NCBI GenBank assembly: GCA_039707465.1
Contig: CM077653.1
Span: 7,501-71,500, forward strand
Source of the DNA: Rhabdophis nuchalis
Taxonomy: Eukaryota > Chordata > Lepidosauria > Squamata > Natricidae
Length of the DNA: 64,000 nt
Direction of reading: 5' to 3'
Made by a program: the position numbers and the translations under genes. A model generated the notes under the pieces. That model made no database searches, was not told the DNA's origin, and saw only the letters and a program-made list of their open reading frames with translations. Shown piece by piece: positions 43,601-50,165 of the stretch (position 1 is its first letter; every line of letters begins with the position of its first letter).

Positions 43601-46600
43601 AGTAGCCATTTTGCAAGGTGGTGCAGTTCTCTTCCTCCAGCTCAGGAGAGAGAAGGGATGTTCTCCTCAAATCTGAGGAAGCCAGCAAGATATTCTCTAG
43701 AGCAGAGGTGTCAAACTGGTGGCCCATGGGCCGGATGCATCACACACAGGCCATGCCTACCCTGGCTCCGCAAAGGCAAAAAGTCACCATACATCATGTG
43801 ACGTGATTGAGTTTGACACCCGTGCTCTAGAGAGAATTAAGATTGTTCTGACATCATCAAAAGAGCCAAAAACTCTCCCCACAGGCCTCCTTGGGTCTCT
43901 TTGGTCTACACCTGACCCGATTAAGGTTGTTGCCTGAATACAACCAATTTGTCTGCTGCTTGACCTCTTTTCGTGATTGATTCTCCCCACCTCCTGCTTC
44001 CCAACAGCGAGCAAGTCCGCCTGTTCCAGCATCCTCATTTTCAGAGCTCCAAGACTGAGAAGCCAAACATCCAGCGCATGATTGATGCCAATAAGAAATG
44101 GCTGGAGATTTTCAAGCATGATTGCAAAAGGTATCCTTTGGTCCTATCTAAGCCCCGTAGCTGCTAATTGATATCTCCCATTGCAGCCTGTTCCCAAAAA
44201 GGTGTCGAGATTGAGAGACACTGAAAATAATAAGCTGTGTCTATAGTGGCCAAGTGCTATAAAACTAATTTGCATTACAGTTTGTATCCATAGGGGCAGT
44301 AGAGGAGTGTAGAACCCAGCAGCTGTGGGCTTGGCCTGGCAGGTATTTATTTATTTTATTTATTTATTGGACTTCTAGACCGCCCCCTCTCCCCGAAGGG
44401 ACTCGGGGCGGTGTACAGGTACAAATTAAAACCATACAATCAACATACATATAACTAAAATCGAATTAAATAAACCCCTGTACAAATTTATAAAAATTAA
44501 AACTTAACCTTAAAACCAAATCACAAAATTTAAAAATACAAACTGAGGTGGGAAAGCTGGAATTAGGCCAGGCCGGCTAGATGAAACAAGTGGGTTTTGA
44601 GTTTCTGGCGGAAGGAGTGGAGATCCGTGGTCGTTCTAATGTCAGGGGGAAGGTCATTCCAGAGGGTCGGGCCCGCCACAGAGAAGGCCCTTCCCCTGGG
44701 CGTCGCCCGCTGGCACAGCCTAGTGGACGGCACCCGGAGAAGTCCCTCTCTGTGTGAGCGAATCGGCCGAAGGGATGTGTGGGGCAGGATACGATCCCGC
44801 AAATAACTAGGTCCTGTGCCATGGAGCGCTTTGAAGGTGATAATCAACACCTTGAAACGCACCCGAAAAGCCACAGGCAGCCAGTGCAGCCCGCGCAGGA
44901 GAGGTGTTACGTGGGAGTATCTAGAGACTCCCGAAACTGCCCGCGCGGCTGCATTCTGAACCAACTGCAGCCTTCGGGTGCATCTCAAGGGGAGCCCCAT
45001 GTAGAGAGCGTTGCAGTAGTCTAGCCGGGACGTCACAAGCGCATGAGTGACTGTGCGAAGGGCGTCCCGGTCCAATAGGGGACGCAATTGGCGCACCAGG
45101 CGAACCTGGTGGAACGCCCCCCTTGCCACGGCTGTCACATGGTCATCCATTGACAGCCGGGCATCTAGAAGGACGCCCAAAGGTAGATTGTTTCTTGCCC
45201 TCATTTTCAATCAGATTTGCTCATCAAGTTTCTCATTAAACTGTAGAAAACAAAGGTGTGCATCCTTCCTTTCTCTCACAGTCCTGTAGTTACCGTATTT
45301 TTCGGATTATAAAATGCACCTTTTTCCCTCAAAAAAGGGGCTAAAAATCTGGGTGCGTCTTATACAGTGAATACAGCATTTTTTGCCTCTCGAAAGCCCT
45401 CCCCCCTCACCAAAATGGCATGTATAGCTTTTAGGAGGCTTTCAGAGAGCTCCTGGGTGCTGGAGAGGGCAGAAATGAGCAAAAAATGGGTTGTTGTTTT
45501 GCTCAATTTTGCCCCCAGCCCCCAGGAGCACTCTATAAGCCTCCTAAAGGCTATCCATGCCCTTTATAATAAAACAAACGGGCCCATTTTTGTGAAAAAC
45601 GGGCCGTTATTTGTTTGTTTTTGCCCCCCCTCCGCAGAGCCCTCTACAAACCTCCTAAGGGCTATTCATGCCCTTTTTTGGGGGGGGAAAGGCCCATTTT
45701 GGGGAGGTTTTCAGAGTGCAAAAACTTTTTTTTTTAATTTGCCTCTTTAAAACCTCAGTATGTCTTATACTCCGAAAAATATGGTTTGTGAAAAGATAAG
45801 CACACCCCACTGAAAGCTTTAACTTTTTCAACACAGTTCAACCTGTAGATATTTGATCATCAATATTGATAACAGGATCTAATATACATGCATCAGTTAC
45901 ATTTTGTCATCAACTGTGTAATTTAAATAAACATAATTGCTAATTTCCCATGTGCAAAAGTAAGTACGCCCCCTTTTTTTTTTTAGATACATGGACTTTA
46001 TCAATACATTATCTTGACTACAGCAATATGTAAACGTAAAGGTGGTGTAGTTGAACAAAAAAATAATGAAAATTTGACTTTGCAGGCACTTTATTCATCC
46101 CAAAATTAAGAGGTTTCCTGCCGTGGAAATGGCAAGTGCATCCTTGGCTGCAATAGTAGGTGTTCCTCCACTGGGCGGAAAGAACCTCAAGCAGGCTGCC
46201 TACCAGTCTGTGGCTTTGACTAGGAGGGATTTTCCTCCACATCTCCAAGCAGAATTTGCTCACTTGTGTGATGATTTAGGGGTTTCATGCCATGCACAGC
46301 TTGCTTTAAATCACGTACAGCATTTCAATTAGATCTGGGCTTTGACTTAGCCGTTCCAGAACTCTCAATGTCTAGGGTTTTTTTTTGAGAGGGGGGGGTT
46401 GGGGGGGTGGCCATGCTGATTTCCTAATAGGGAAGATAGCGTGGGTGGAAGGACACTATTCTACATTCCTTTGTAGATCGTAGTTCTCTCGGAGTTTCTC
46501 CTGAATTGTTAGGATAGATTTGCTTCTGGGTGATTTAGTGGACTCAGTTTGGTTCAGGTAAATCCTGATTTTTGGGGGGGAAATCAGATTAATCCTGATT

Positions 46601-46905
46601 CTATTAATCTTCCCAATTAAACGTATCTCTCCAACTCAGTCTGTGACGAGCTGCATGGCAATAAAAAGGCCGGGTTTTTAAAAAAAAATCATTTCAAGGA
46701 GAATTCTCTTCCATGTCTGGCTGTGGCCAGTGTGCTTCTACCCATTCATGCCTTTCTAGTTTTTGTCGCCATGTTCTTATGCTTTTCCTTCACTCACGTT
46801 GCCAGCCCTTTCTTCCCGAGTCCTTCGCATTCCTCCAGCAGTGGCTCCAGTTTGGTTCAGCTTGGGTTGGATGAGAACAATCAGATCAAGATCTACCACT
46901 TCTAG
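21421..46905 (+). CDS. CEP164: Centrosomal protein 164, 20 coding exons (1,319 aa)
   Basis: CEP164 is a distal-appendage protein of the mother centriole. It recruits TTBK2 through its N-terminal WW domain and is needed for ciliary vesicle docking and ciliogenesis. Coding exons: 21421-21502, 21601-21712, 22136-22343, 22829-24298, 26378-26485, 27457-27564, 28580-28702, 30672-30815, 31098-31181, 31647-31715, 32291-32469, 32778-32910, 35715-35782, 35936-36140, 36589-36696, 37172-37286, 41912-42265, 43416-43482, 44008-44130, 46806-46905. They sum to 3,960 nt with compatible phases and no internal stop. The start [20 protein letters not shown] matches vertebrate CEP164. The WW domain lies near residues 57-92 ([17 protein letters not shown]...TWDHPCDE). 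Coiled-coil exons run about 697-1067, and the C-terminus is [16 protein letters not shown]. It is shorter than the human protein (about 1,460 aa), mainly in the first coiled-coil stretch. Confidence 0.93.
21601..21712 (+). CDS. CEP164: CEP164 coding exon 2
   Basis: Residues 28-64. Acceptor CTTCCGCAG, donor GTG|GTAAGC. Reads [20 protein letters not shown] then [17 protein letters not shown], the conserved segment leading into the WW domain. Confidence 0.93.
22136..22343 (+). CDS. CEP164: CEP164 coding exon 3 (WW domain)
   Basis: Residues 65-134. Acceptor TGTCTGCAG, donor CTG|GTGAGT. Carries [20 protein letters not shown], the core of the TTBK2-binding WW domain, followed by a lysine-rich tract ([16 protein letters not shown]). 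Confidence 0.95.
22344..22828 (+). other. CEP164 intron 3, nothing recognised
   Basis: Contains a (C)n run near 22,690-22,708 but no further exon or transposon that I can identify. Confidence 0.5.
22829..24298 (+). CDS. CEP164: CEP164 coding exon 4 (1,470 bp)
   Basis: Residues 135-624 in a single open stretch. Acceptor CTACTTAG, donor GAG|GTAGGC. Rich in Ser, Glu, Lys and Pro with low sequence similarity to mammals, as expected for the disordered region of CEP164. It is unusually long for this gene, and no internal intron is needed to keep the frame. Confidence 0.85.
25131..26193. mobile_element. TIR element with TA target site, in CEP164 intron 4
   Basis: The left end CCATATTTTTGGGAGTATAA and right end TTATACTCTGAAAAATACGG are inverted repeats carrying the subterminal GATGCACC motif. 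TA flanks both sides (25,129-25,130 and 26,194-26,195). No transposase is seen. The interior holds a GGTA/GGGA microsatellite and repeated phrases like GGAGGCTTATAGAGTGCT. A relative lies at 45.29 kb. Confidence 0.75.
25206..25585. repeat. Purine-rich (GGTA/GGGA/GAGA)n microsatellite
   Basis: Irregular tandem GGTA, GATA, GGGA and GAGA units. The long minus-strand frames over it are artefacts of the repeat. Confidence 0.9.
26378..26485 (+). CDS. CEP164: CEP164 coding exon 5
   Basis: Residues 625-660, phase 0 at both ends. Acceptor TTTGGTAG, donor GAG|GTAGGG. Reads [20 protein letters not shown] then [16 protein letters not shown]. Confidence 0.75.
26790..26905 (+). mobile_element. Short old LINE fragment (L2/CR1-like)
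   Basis: The frame reading [19 protein letters not shown] resembles the conserved [16 protein letters not shown] phrase of the L2 copies. Only this short patch is recognisable. Confidence 0.45.
27457..27564 (+). CDS. CEP164: CEP164 coding exon 6
   Basis: Residues 661-696, phase 0. Acceptor GGTTTCCAG, donor GAA|GTAAGT. Reads [20 protein letters not shown] then [16 protein letters not shown]. Less conserved, so support is mainly from splice sites and frame. Confidence 0.72.
28035..28165 (-). mobile_element. L2-type 3' UTR fragment, minus strand
   Basis: TTTATTTATTTATAAAATGT, GGCCGCCCCTCTTGCCTCAG and AAACATAAATAAACTAAAAT resemble the reverse of the L2 3' UTR (polyadenine-like tail at the left). 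It lies in CEP164 intron 6. Confidence 0.55.
28580..28702 (+). CDS. CEP164: CEP164 coding exon 7 (coiled coil)
   Basis: Residues 697-737. Acceptor CAACTGTAG, donor [29 protein letters not shown] aligns with the start of the human REKRQEVEGEHERRL coiled-coil segment. Confidence 0.9.
28843..28995. repeat. TTC- and CTAT-type microsatellite with AT-rich extension
   Basis: (CTTCTT)n, then (TCTA)n, then an A/T-only stretch in CEP164 intron 7. Confidence 0.85.
29005..29685 (+). repeat. Unclassified internally duplicated repeat in CEP164 intron 7
   Basis: GTTCCAGCATAA-TCTGGAATG occurs at about 29,010 and 29,155. AGAGCAAGTGTAGC...TAGAGTGGCAATTGTTTGTG occurs at 29,192 and again near 29,268. GGGAAGGGAGAGGGCAGGGA...GGGGAAGAAAG occurs at 29,435 and 29,572. 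The 3' end reads ACATCTATGAATACCCGGGC. The element family is not recognised. Confidence 0.55.
29811..30028 (+). mobile_element. tRNA-derived SINE (MIR/CORE-like squamate family)
   Basis: AGTCTAGTGGTTAAGGCACC fits a tRNA-like box A, and GAGTTCCTGTCGTACC a degenerate box B. GGGTGGCTTTGGGCCAGTC and TCTCAGCCCAGCCCATCTCA form the body. The tail is ATAATAATGGCAGAATAC. Located in CEP164 intron 7. Confidence 0.75.
30029..30671. other. Rest of CEP164 intron 7, nothing recognised
   Basis: AT-rich then mixed sequence up to the exon 8 acceptor. No exon or known repeat identified. Confidence 0.5.
30672..30815 (+). CDS. CEP164: CEP164 coding exon 8 (coiled coil)
   Basis: Residues 738-785. Acceptor ACCCGGCAG, donor [29 protein letters not shown] matches the human RKQRAELLGHLTGELERL segment. 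Confidence 0.92.
31098..31181 (+). CDS. CEP164: CEP164 coding exon 9 (coiled coil)
   Basis: Residues 786-813. Acceptor TTCCTACAG, donor CAG|GTGAAC. Reads [20 protein letters not shown] then KAAQLSAQ. Confidence 0.9.
31647..31715 (+). CDS. CEP164: CEP164 coding exon 10 (coiled coil)
   Basis: Residues 814-836, phase 0. Acceptor ATGTGTAG, donor AAT|GTATGC. Reads [20 protein letters not shown]. Confidence 0.85.
32291..32469 (+). CDS. CEP164: CEP164 coding exon 11 (coiled coil)
   Basis: Residues 837-895 plus two bases. Acceptor TTTTTTCCAG, donor [30 protein letters not shown] matches human KLKLESQVDLLQAQSQQL. Confidence 0.93.
32778..32910 (+). CDS. CEP164: CEP164 coding exon 12
   Basis: Residues 896-940. 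Acceptor ACTTTCAG, donor GAG|GTCAGT. Reads [20 protein letters not shown] then [20 protein letters not shown]. Phase 0 out. Confidence 0.88.
33017..34378 (+). CDS. L2 reverse transcriptase, intact frame, N-terminally truncated (453 aa)
   Basis: This is the same protein as the 10.6-12.1 kb copy, starting slightly further in: [72 protein letters not shown], the catalytic [69 protein letters not shown] and a terminal [13 protein letters not shown]. The endonuclease is missing. There is no internal stop over 453 codons, so the insertion is recent. It could add a cryptic exon to CEP164 transcripts, but I see no specific evidence that it does. Confidence 0.88.
   Translation: MDSLDPALLNNYRPVSNLPFLAKVVESVVAQQFPRHLEEVDYLDPRQSGFRPGHSTETALVALVDDLWRARDGGCSSILVLLDLSAAFDTIDHGILLHRLGGLGVGGTVLRWFSSYLSGRSQFVRAGEQRSTPRPLTCGVPQGSVLSSLLFNAYMKPLGEIIRGFGVEYHLYADDTQLYISTPDHPNDAVAVMCQCLEAVRIWMGSNGLRLNPTKTEWLWFPAARFNQLSPTLAIGGEHLAPVDGARNLGVLLDTRLSMEEQVTAVARRAFYQVRLVRQLRPLLDRDALRTVTHALVTSRLDYCNSLYMGLPLRCTRRLQLVQNAAARAIMGTSRFAHVTPLLRELHWLPVVFRVRFKVLVIIFKALHGSGPSYLRDRILPHTSSRPIRSHREGLLRVPSTRLCQRATPRGRALSVAGPALWNDLPPDIRTTTDLRSFRVKLKTHLFRLAGLE
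33018..34560 (+). mobile_element. L2 LINE, 5'-truncated, in CEP164 intron 12
   Basis: The L2 homology starts at about 33,018 and runs through the reverse transcriptase frame to a 3' UTR with GTGCACCGCCCCGGGTCCC and a (TTAA)n tail near 34,550. It is in the same transcriptional direction as CEP164. Confidence 0.92.
34545..34650. repeat. (TTAA)n and (AT)n microsatellite
   Basis: Runs of TTAATTAA then (TA)n follow the L2 tail. Confidence 0.85.
34651..34879. mobile_element. Inverted pair of Penelope-like 3' sequences
   Basis: ATGTAGGTCTTTGGTTGTTC at 34,651 is mirrored by GAACAACCAAAGACCTACAT ending at 34,879. The arms of about 105 bp are inverted repeats with few mismatches around the centre GCTTCCAGGAGCAAG. 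The arms contain ACTTCATCGAAACG next to a CTGAAGATGATGAATGAG stretch, as in Penelope-like element ends. Element identity is inferred. Confidence 0.55.
34880..35714. other. CEP164 intron 12 distal part, microsatellites only
   Basis: (TG)n near 34,915, (TA)n and (CATA)n near 35,000-35,080, and a (G)n run near 35,303. No exon is recognised before exon 13. Confidence 0.5.
35715..35782 (+). CDS. CEP164: CEP164 coding exon 13 (probable)
   Basis: Residues 941-962 plus two bases, [20 protein letters not shown] then LN. Acceptor CATCTTAAAG is weak, donor CA|GTAAGT is good. Only this acceptor keeps phase with exons 12 and 14. The nearby CCTCCAG would give a stop. Confidence 0.65.
35936..36140 (+). CDS. 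CEP164: CEP164 coding exon 14
   Basis: Residues 963-1031. Acceptor CTCTTACAG, donor [29 protein letters not shown] then [14 protein letters not shown] is one of the best conserved CEP164 segments. Confidence 0.95.
36589..36696 (+). CDS. CEP164: CEP164 coding exon 15
   Basis: Residues 1032-1067, phase 0. Acceptor TCCCCCTAG, donor [29 protein letters not shown] then [11 protein letters not shown] is near-identical to the human protein. Confidence 0.95.
37172..37286 (+). CDS. CEP164: CEP164 coding exon 16
   Basis: Residues 1068-1105 plus one base. Acceptor CTTTACTAG, donor AAAA|GTAAGT. Contains [20 protein letters not shown], matching human KKAVTFDLSD. Confidence 0.93.
37834..37958 (+). repeat. 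DIRS 1 left inverted terminal repeat
   Basis: Starts TTCTCCTGTGTGCTGCTTGG and contains CATGGGTTAACTTTGTCCAT, the reverse complement of the right terminal repeat. Confidence 0.85.
39962..40036 (+). mobile_element. Very short L2-type 3' tail inside DIRS 1
   Basis: CCGCCCTGGGTCCTTTTTTA, GGAGACGGGCGGGGTATAAA and an (ATT/AAT)n tail interrupt the region between RNase H and recombinase. Confidence 0.75.
41321..41411. repeat. DIRS 1 internal complementary region
   Basis: The segment carries CATGCTTGGATTCCCCAAGC then AGCACACAGGAGAA, the reverse complement of the left outer end. It is followed by CGTTGACTTACCTGAACGGT and CCTTCTATGTGCGCTGCG, the reverse complement of the right outer end. This is the DIRS circle-junction template. 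Confidence 0.88.
41545..41670 (+). repeat. DIRS 1 right inverted terminal repeat
   Basis: CTAGGCTAATGGACAAAGTT and AACCCATGCTTGGATTCC, then the unique outer end GCACATAGAAGGACCGTTCA ending about AAGTCAAC. Confidence 0.85.
41912..42265 (+). CDS. CEP164: CEP164 coding exon 17
   Basis: Residues 1106-1223. The acceptor TTTTCACAGCAG is a NAGNAG tandem site, so 41,912 or 41,915 can be used and both keep frame. Donor CCAG|GTAAGA. Ends [15 protein letters not shown], conserved with human [10 protein letters not shown]. The intron before it holds a DIRS element. Confidence 0.93.
42762..42906 (+). mobile_element. L2-type 3' tail in CEP164 intron 17
   Basis: CTGTGCACCGCCCTGAGTCC, GGGCGGTATATAAATTTG and an (AAAT)n tail mark the extreme 3' end of an L2 copy. 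Confidence 0.75.
42907..43415. other. Rest of CEP164 intron 17, nothing recognised
   Basis: AT-rich sequence with no identifiable exon or repeat. Confidence 0.5.
43416..43482 (+). CDS. CEP164: CEP164 coding exon 18
   Basis: Residues 1224-1245. Acceptor TCTGTTCAG, donor CTGG|GTAAGG. Reads [20 protein letters not shown]. Confidence 0.85.
43703..43824. mobile_element. hAT MITE with 8-bp target duplication
   Basis: Begins CAGAGGTGTCAAACT and ends AGTTTGACACCCGTG, inverted repeats of each other with two mismatches. The 8-bp duplication CTCTAGAG flanks it at 43,695-43,702 and 43,825-43,832. Charlie-like termini. Located in CEP164 intron 18. Confidence 0.9.
44008..44130 (+). CDS. CEP164: CEP164 coding exon 19
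   Basis: Residues 1246-1286. Acceptor TCCCAACAG, donor [26 protein letters not shown] then [15 protein letters not shown] match human EQLRLLQHSH and IEANRRWLE. Confidence 0.92.
44346..45180 (-). mobile_element. L2 LINE 3' part, in CEP164 intron 19
   Basis: Minus-strand L2 reading [50 protein letters not shown] and [14 protein letters not shown] to a C-terminal [12 protein letters not shown] at 44,563. The 3' UTR and (TTTA)n tail lie at 44,346-44,400. AGGTA flanks both ends (44,341-44,345 and 45,181-45,185), a possible target duplication. Confidence 0.9.
45293..45784. mobile_element. TIR element related to 25.13 kb, in CEP164 intron 19
   Basis: CCGTATTTTTCGGATTATAA at the left and TTATACTCCGAAAAATATGG at the right are inverted repeats. 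Internal phrases such as CTCTATAAGCCTCCTAAAGG and GGGCCCATTTTTGTGAAAAA match the 25.13-26.19 kb element. Left flank TA, right flank TT. Confidence 0.72.
45785..46805. other. CEP164 intron 19, possible old transposon remnant
   Basis: About 45,790-46,380 has the look of an ancient DNA-transposon relic (TTCAATTAGATCTGGGCTTT, GACTTAGCCGTTCCAGAACT). I cannot assign a family. The remainder up to exon 20 is featureless. Confidence 0.35.
46806..46905 (+). CDS. CEP164: CEP164 last coding exon
   Basis: Residues 1287-1319 and stop. Acceptor CGTTGCCAG. Ends [18 protein letters not shown], matching human LLQLGLDEHNRVKVYRF, so the gene is complete at its 3' end. Confidence 0.95.
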
Positions 46906-48291
46906 ATGGACAAAAGTCCTGCTTGTCTGCAAAAAGCTTACCTACCTGTCTAACAACAATATATATTATCATCTCTGTACCCAACAGCCTCCACGTGTTT
47001 TCTTGGGTTGCAGTTGGATTCATTCTTAGCTTAATTTCTCTTGGGAAATTAATTCAAGCCTTCTTGTAGATTCTCCATTCCATCCCATCATAAATGTGAA
47101 CGAATAAGAAGCGTGCTGAATGGAGAAAGGTGGCTGGTAGGTTACCTGTCCGTACCTAGGGAGCCAGAAAAACAAAGGCCTCTTGCTCAGCTTCCTCTTT
47201 CCACTGTCATTTTCCACATCACAGAATCCCCAGTTCAGGTATGGCTGCTGGGGGGGCAGCAACTGGTAATATGAACTACAGAATCAGACTTGGCAGAGGC
47301 TGAAGCAAGTCCAATTCCCCAGGTGCTTTTGGATTCTGGAAGTTCATTTCTATTCCAGGTTTCTATCCTTTTTCTAAGTGCTCTTATGCCTGAGCTGCTG
47401 GTTTGTTTTAGGGAGCACTGGCAGCGTATTGATGGCACTCATGGGGCATTCTTCAGTGCTCTCACCAACACCAGAAGGTAAACAGAGATTGGGGGCAAAT
47501 GAGAGCAGGCAATGGCCCAATGTACTCTTCCTTGCAAATGGTTGGTATATCCTTTGATTAGGCTGCCAGAAGCAAGCTAAATTTCCCAACAACCTCTCCT
47601 CCCCCATTTCTGTTGTCGGGGTTGCTTTTTAAACAATGATCACCATGTGTCTAAGCAGGCAGCAGAAACTACCGTCCCCAACGGCTGGTGCGACAAGCGG
47701 CCTCGGGCCTCTCCTTTGTGGGGCAGGCAGAGCAGCTTTTCTCCTGTCCTCGGTTGCATGGGACTGTCTGGTAAGACTTGTTTTGTTGCCCTTCCAATAA
47801 ACGAAATGCATATTATAGCAGAGGATTGGTGGTGTGCATCCTTCAGCTATTAACTCTATTTTAAAATTCTGATCAGATGTACTCTTTTCTACATCTTTCA
47901 TGACTTTGTTGCGTTTTCTCTGCTGCAGTCAGGAAGATTTTTTTCCAGGAAGATTTTAAAACGGCTCACATTTGCATTGCTTCAACATTATTTTGTGAGC
48001 TGCTCTATTCCTTAATCAAGGCAGAAACAGTCATGGAGATTGTGTGTGTGTCTCTCTCTCTGGATACACAGCAGATCAGCTTCAGACAGATTTTTCTGGT
48101 GGCCTTTTGTAATTGGAGTGTAAATGGTGGTGGGCTTTCCAGGGATTATATGCTGAGCAGGTCATGTGCCTTCCATGCCTAATCCTTGCATACACACACT
48201 TTCCCTCTCCCCTGCTAAGATTTCTATTGGTGGGCACCATTGGAATGTGACCTCCCTCAGGCCTCACGAATGAAGACTGGAGGTTCTGAAA
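46906..48291 (+). other. CEP164 3' UTR and start of intergenic space
   Basis: No further coding exon is recognised between the CEP164 stop and the DIRS 2 element. Confidence 0.5.
47796..47801 (+). terminator. CEP164: Candidate CEP164 polyadenylation signal
   Basis: The first AATAAA seen downstream of the CEP164 stop (CTTCCAATAAACG) would give a 3' UTR of about 0.9 kb. The signal is inferred from sequence only. Confidence 0.45.
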
Positions 48292-48435
48292 TGTCAGTTG
48301 GTCTTACCTGAACTGCAGGTCTCTAGGTCCCTGTGGGAGGAGTCACTGATGGGTATTCTCAGACCCCATTTGCCTTGAGACTGAGTTTAAATCTGAGGCC
48401 ACTCCCCTCTGCCTCACTTCCTGGCCCCAGTCTTA
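48292..48435 (-). repeat. DIRS 2 terminal inverted repeat (left on plus strand)
   Basis: Starts TGTCAGTTGGTCTTACCTGA, then CCCTGTGGGAGGAGTCACTG and GGGTATTCTCAGACCCCATT, mirrored at 52.79-52.90 kb. Confidence 0.88.
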
Positions 48436-48596
48436 ATCGAAGGTCGGTGTGGTAGGAAGAAACTGGTAAGGAATGGTAAGGAACAACAACCGGAACACAA
48501 GAACAACAACTACAACCAACCCAGAACCAAACCGACCAAACTGAAATAATAATGCTCAGGCCCCTCCCGCGTCAGCGCCCAGTTAGAGTGGGAAGT

Positions 48597-48688
48597 AACT
48601 CCTCCCACAGGGACCTAGAGACCTGCAGTTCAGGTAAGACCAACTGACAGTCTCCTAGGTGACCCTGTGGGAGGAGTCACTGATGGGA
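48597..48688. repeat. DIRS 2 internal complementary region
   Basis: CACAGGGACCTAGAGACCTG...AAGACCAACTGACA is the reverse complement of the left outer end. The adjoining CTCCTAGGTGACCCTGTGGG...CACTGATGGG is the reverse complement of the right outer end. The two are joined head to tail, as in the DIRS replication model. Confidence 0.9.
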
Positions 48689-48754
48689 CATACCAACGCT
48701 CAATGTCCCAGGGAGGGAATCAGAAGCCTGAGCCTCCCGAGGTTCTAACACTCT

Positions 48755-49900
48755 CTACAGAACCCGCCTACCGAATGAAGCCTCTGCTGAAGCGTAAGCA
48801 TGCACCCGATAATGCCTGATGAAAGGCATAGGGGAAGTCCAGGCTGTTGCCCTGCAAACCTCCTCTATGGGTGCCTGGGTTGACCAGGCCACCGCCATGG
48901 CCACACTTCTAGTGGAGTGGACTGTTATTCCAGCCGTCACTGTAAGGCTGCGAGCTTGGTAGGCTCTGGTGATAGCCAGTCTAATCCACCTACCAATGGT
49001 AGCTGAGGAGACCCTAGCCCCAAGGGTGAAAGGCTGGAAAGAGACGAACAATGCCTCCGACCTCCCGAAGGGAGAGGTACGTTTAAGATAGATGCGCAAA
49101 GCCCACATCAAGACGATGCCAGGAGCGTTCCCTCCCCCTTCCATGGAGGGTGCCAGACAGAAGTCTGGCAGGACTATCTTGTGCCCTGTGGAACGGGGAA
49201 TTGACCTTGGGTAGGAACGAAGGGTCCAGTCTGAGGACAACCCTGTTCTCATGGAATGTGCAAAGATCCTCCCTGAAGGACAGTGCATTGATCTCAGAGA
49301 TGCGCCTGGCGAACATGATGGCCACCAGGAACACAGCCTTCAGGGTGAGGAACTGTAGGCTCACCGTCCTTAATGGCTCGAAGAAGCCCCCGTCAGCGCC
49401 TGCACGAGAGTTGGTAGATCCCATGTGGGAAAATGATGGATCACAGGAGGCCTAAGGTTGGCAGCCCCCTGGAGAAACCTTTTAATGATCAGATCCCGCG
49501 CTAGGAAATGGGAACCCAATACCCCAAGAACCATTGTCAATGCCGCAACCTGTCTTTTGAGGGTGTTGTGGGAAAGCCCCTTGTCCAGCCTGTCCTGCAG
49601 GAACTCCAACACCTGAGGAGACAAGGCTTGCACTGGTTCTACCTGCGCAGAGCTGCACCAGGACATAAAAGCAGCCCAAGTGGCAACGTAGATGCAGGTA
49701 GTGGATTTCCTTCTGGAGGCCTTGATGGTCTTAATAACCCTGGCCGAGAACTGGGCCGCCCTCAACTGCTCCTTCTCAAGCCCCAAGCAGTCAACTGGAG
49801 CCACTGGGACTCCGGGTGGCGCAGTGACCCCTGGTGTAGAACCACCTCCCCCCAGGAAACCCTCCAGTGGGGAGACACAGACAGATCTATCAGGTCCGCG
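48755..49900 (-). pseudogene. DIRS 2 tyrosine recombinase, frameshifted
   Basis: On the minus strand the frame runs from YVATWAAFMSWCSS and LSHNTLKRQVAALTMVLGVL (about 49.7 kb). It continues with FLVAIMFARRISEINALSFR, which contains the first catalytic Arg, and TVHSTRSVAMAVAWSTQAPI, which contains the HxxR box. It ends with FIRHYRVHAYASAEASFGRR, which contains the catalytic Tyr. At least one frameshift lies near 49.3 kb. The enzyme would insert the circular DNA copy into the genome. Confidence 0.82.
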
Positions 49901-50165
49901 AACCAAGGCCGACAGGGCCAATAAGGGGCCACTAGGAAGACCTCTGCCCCCTCCGCTACCAGTTTCCTGAGGACCCTGGGAATGAGGGGAAGAGGGGGGA
50001 AAGGCATACAGGAGGACCTCCGGCCAACGACACCACAGGCTGTCCACGTCCTCCGCACCCCGAGCTGGGTACCGGAAAATGAACTTCTGGATTTGTGGGT
50101 TGGCTGGCATGGCGAACAGATCCGCCACCGGCTTGCCGAACCTCTGGCAAATCCTGTCGAAGACC

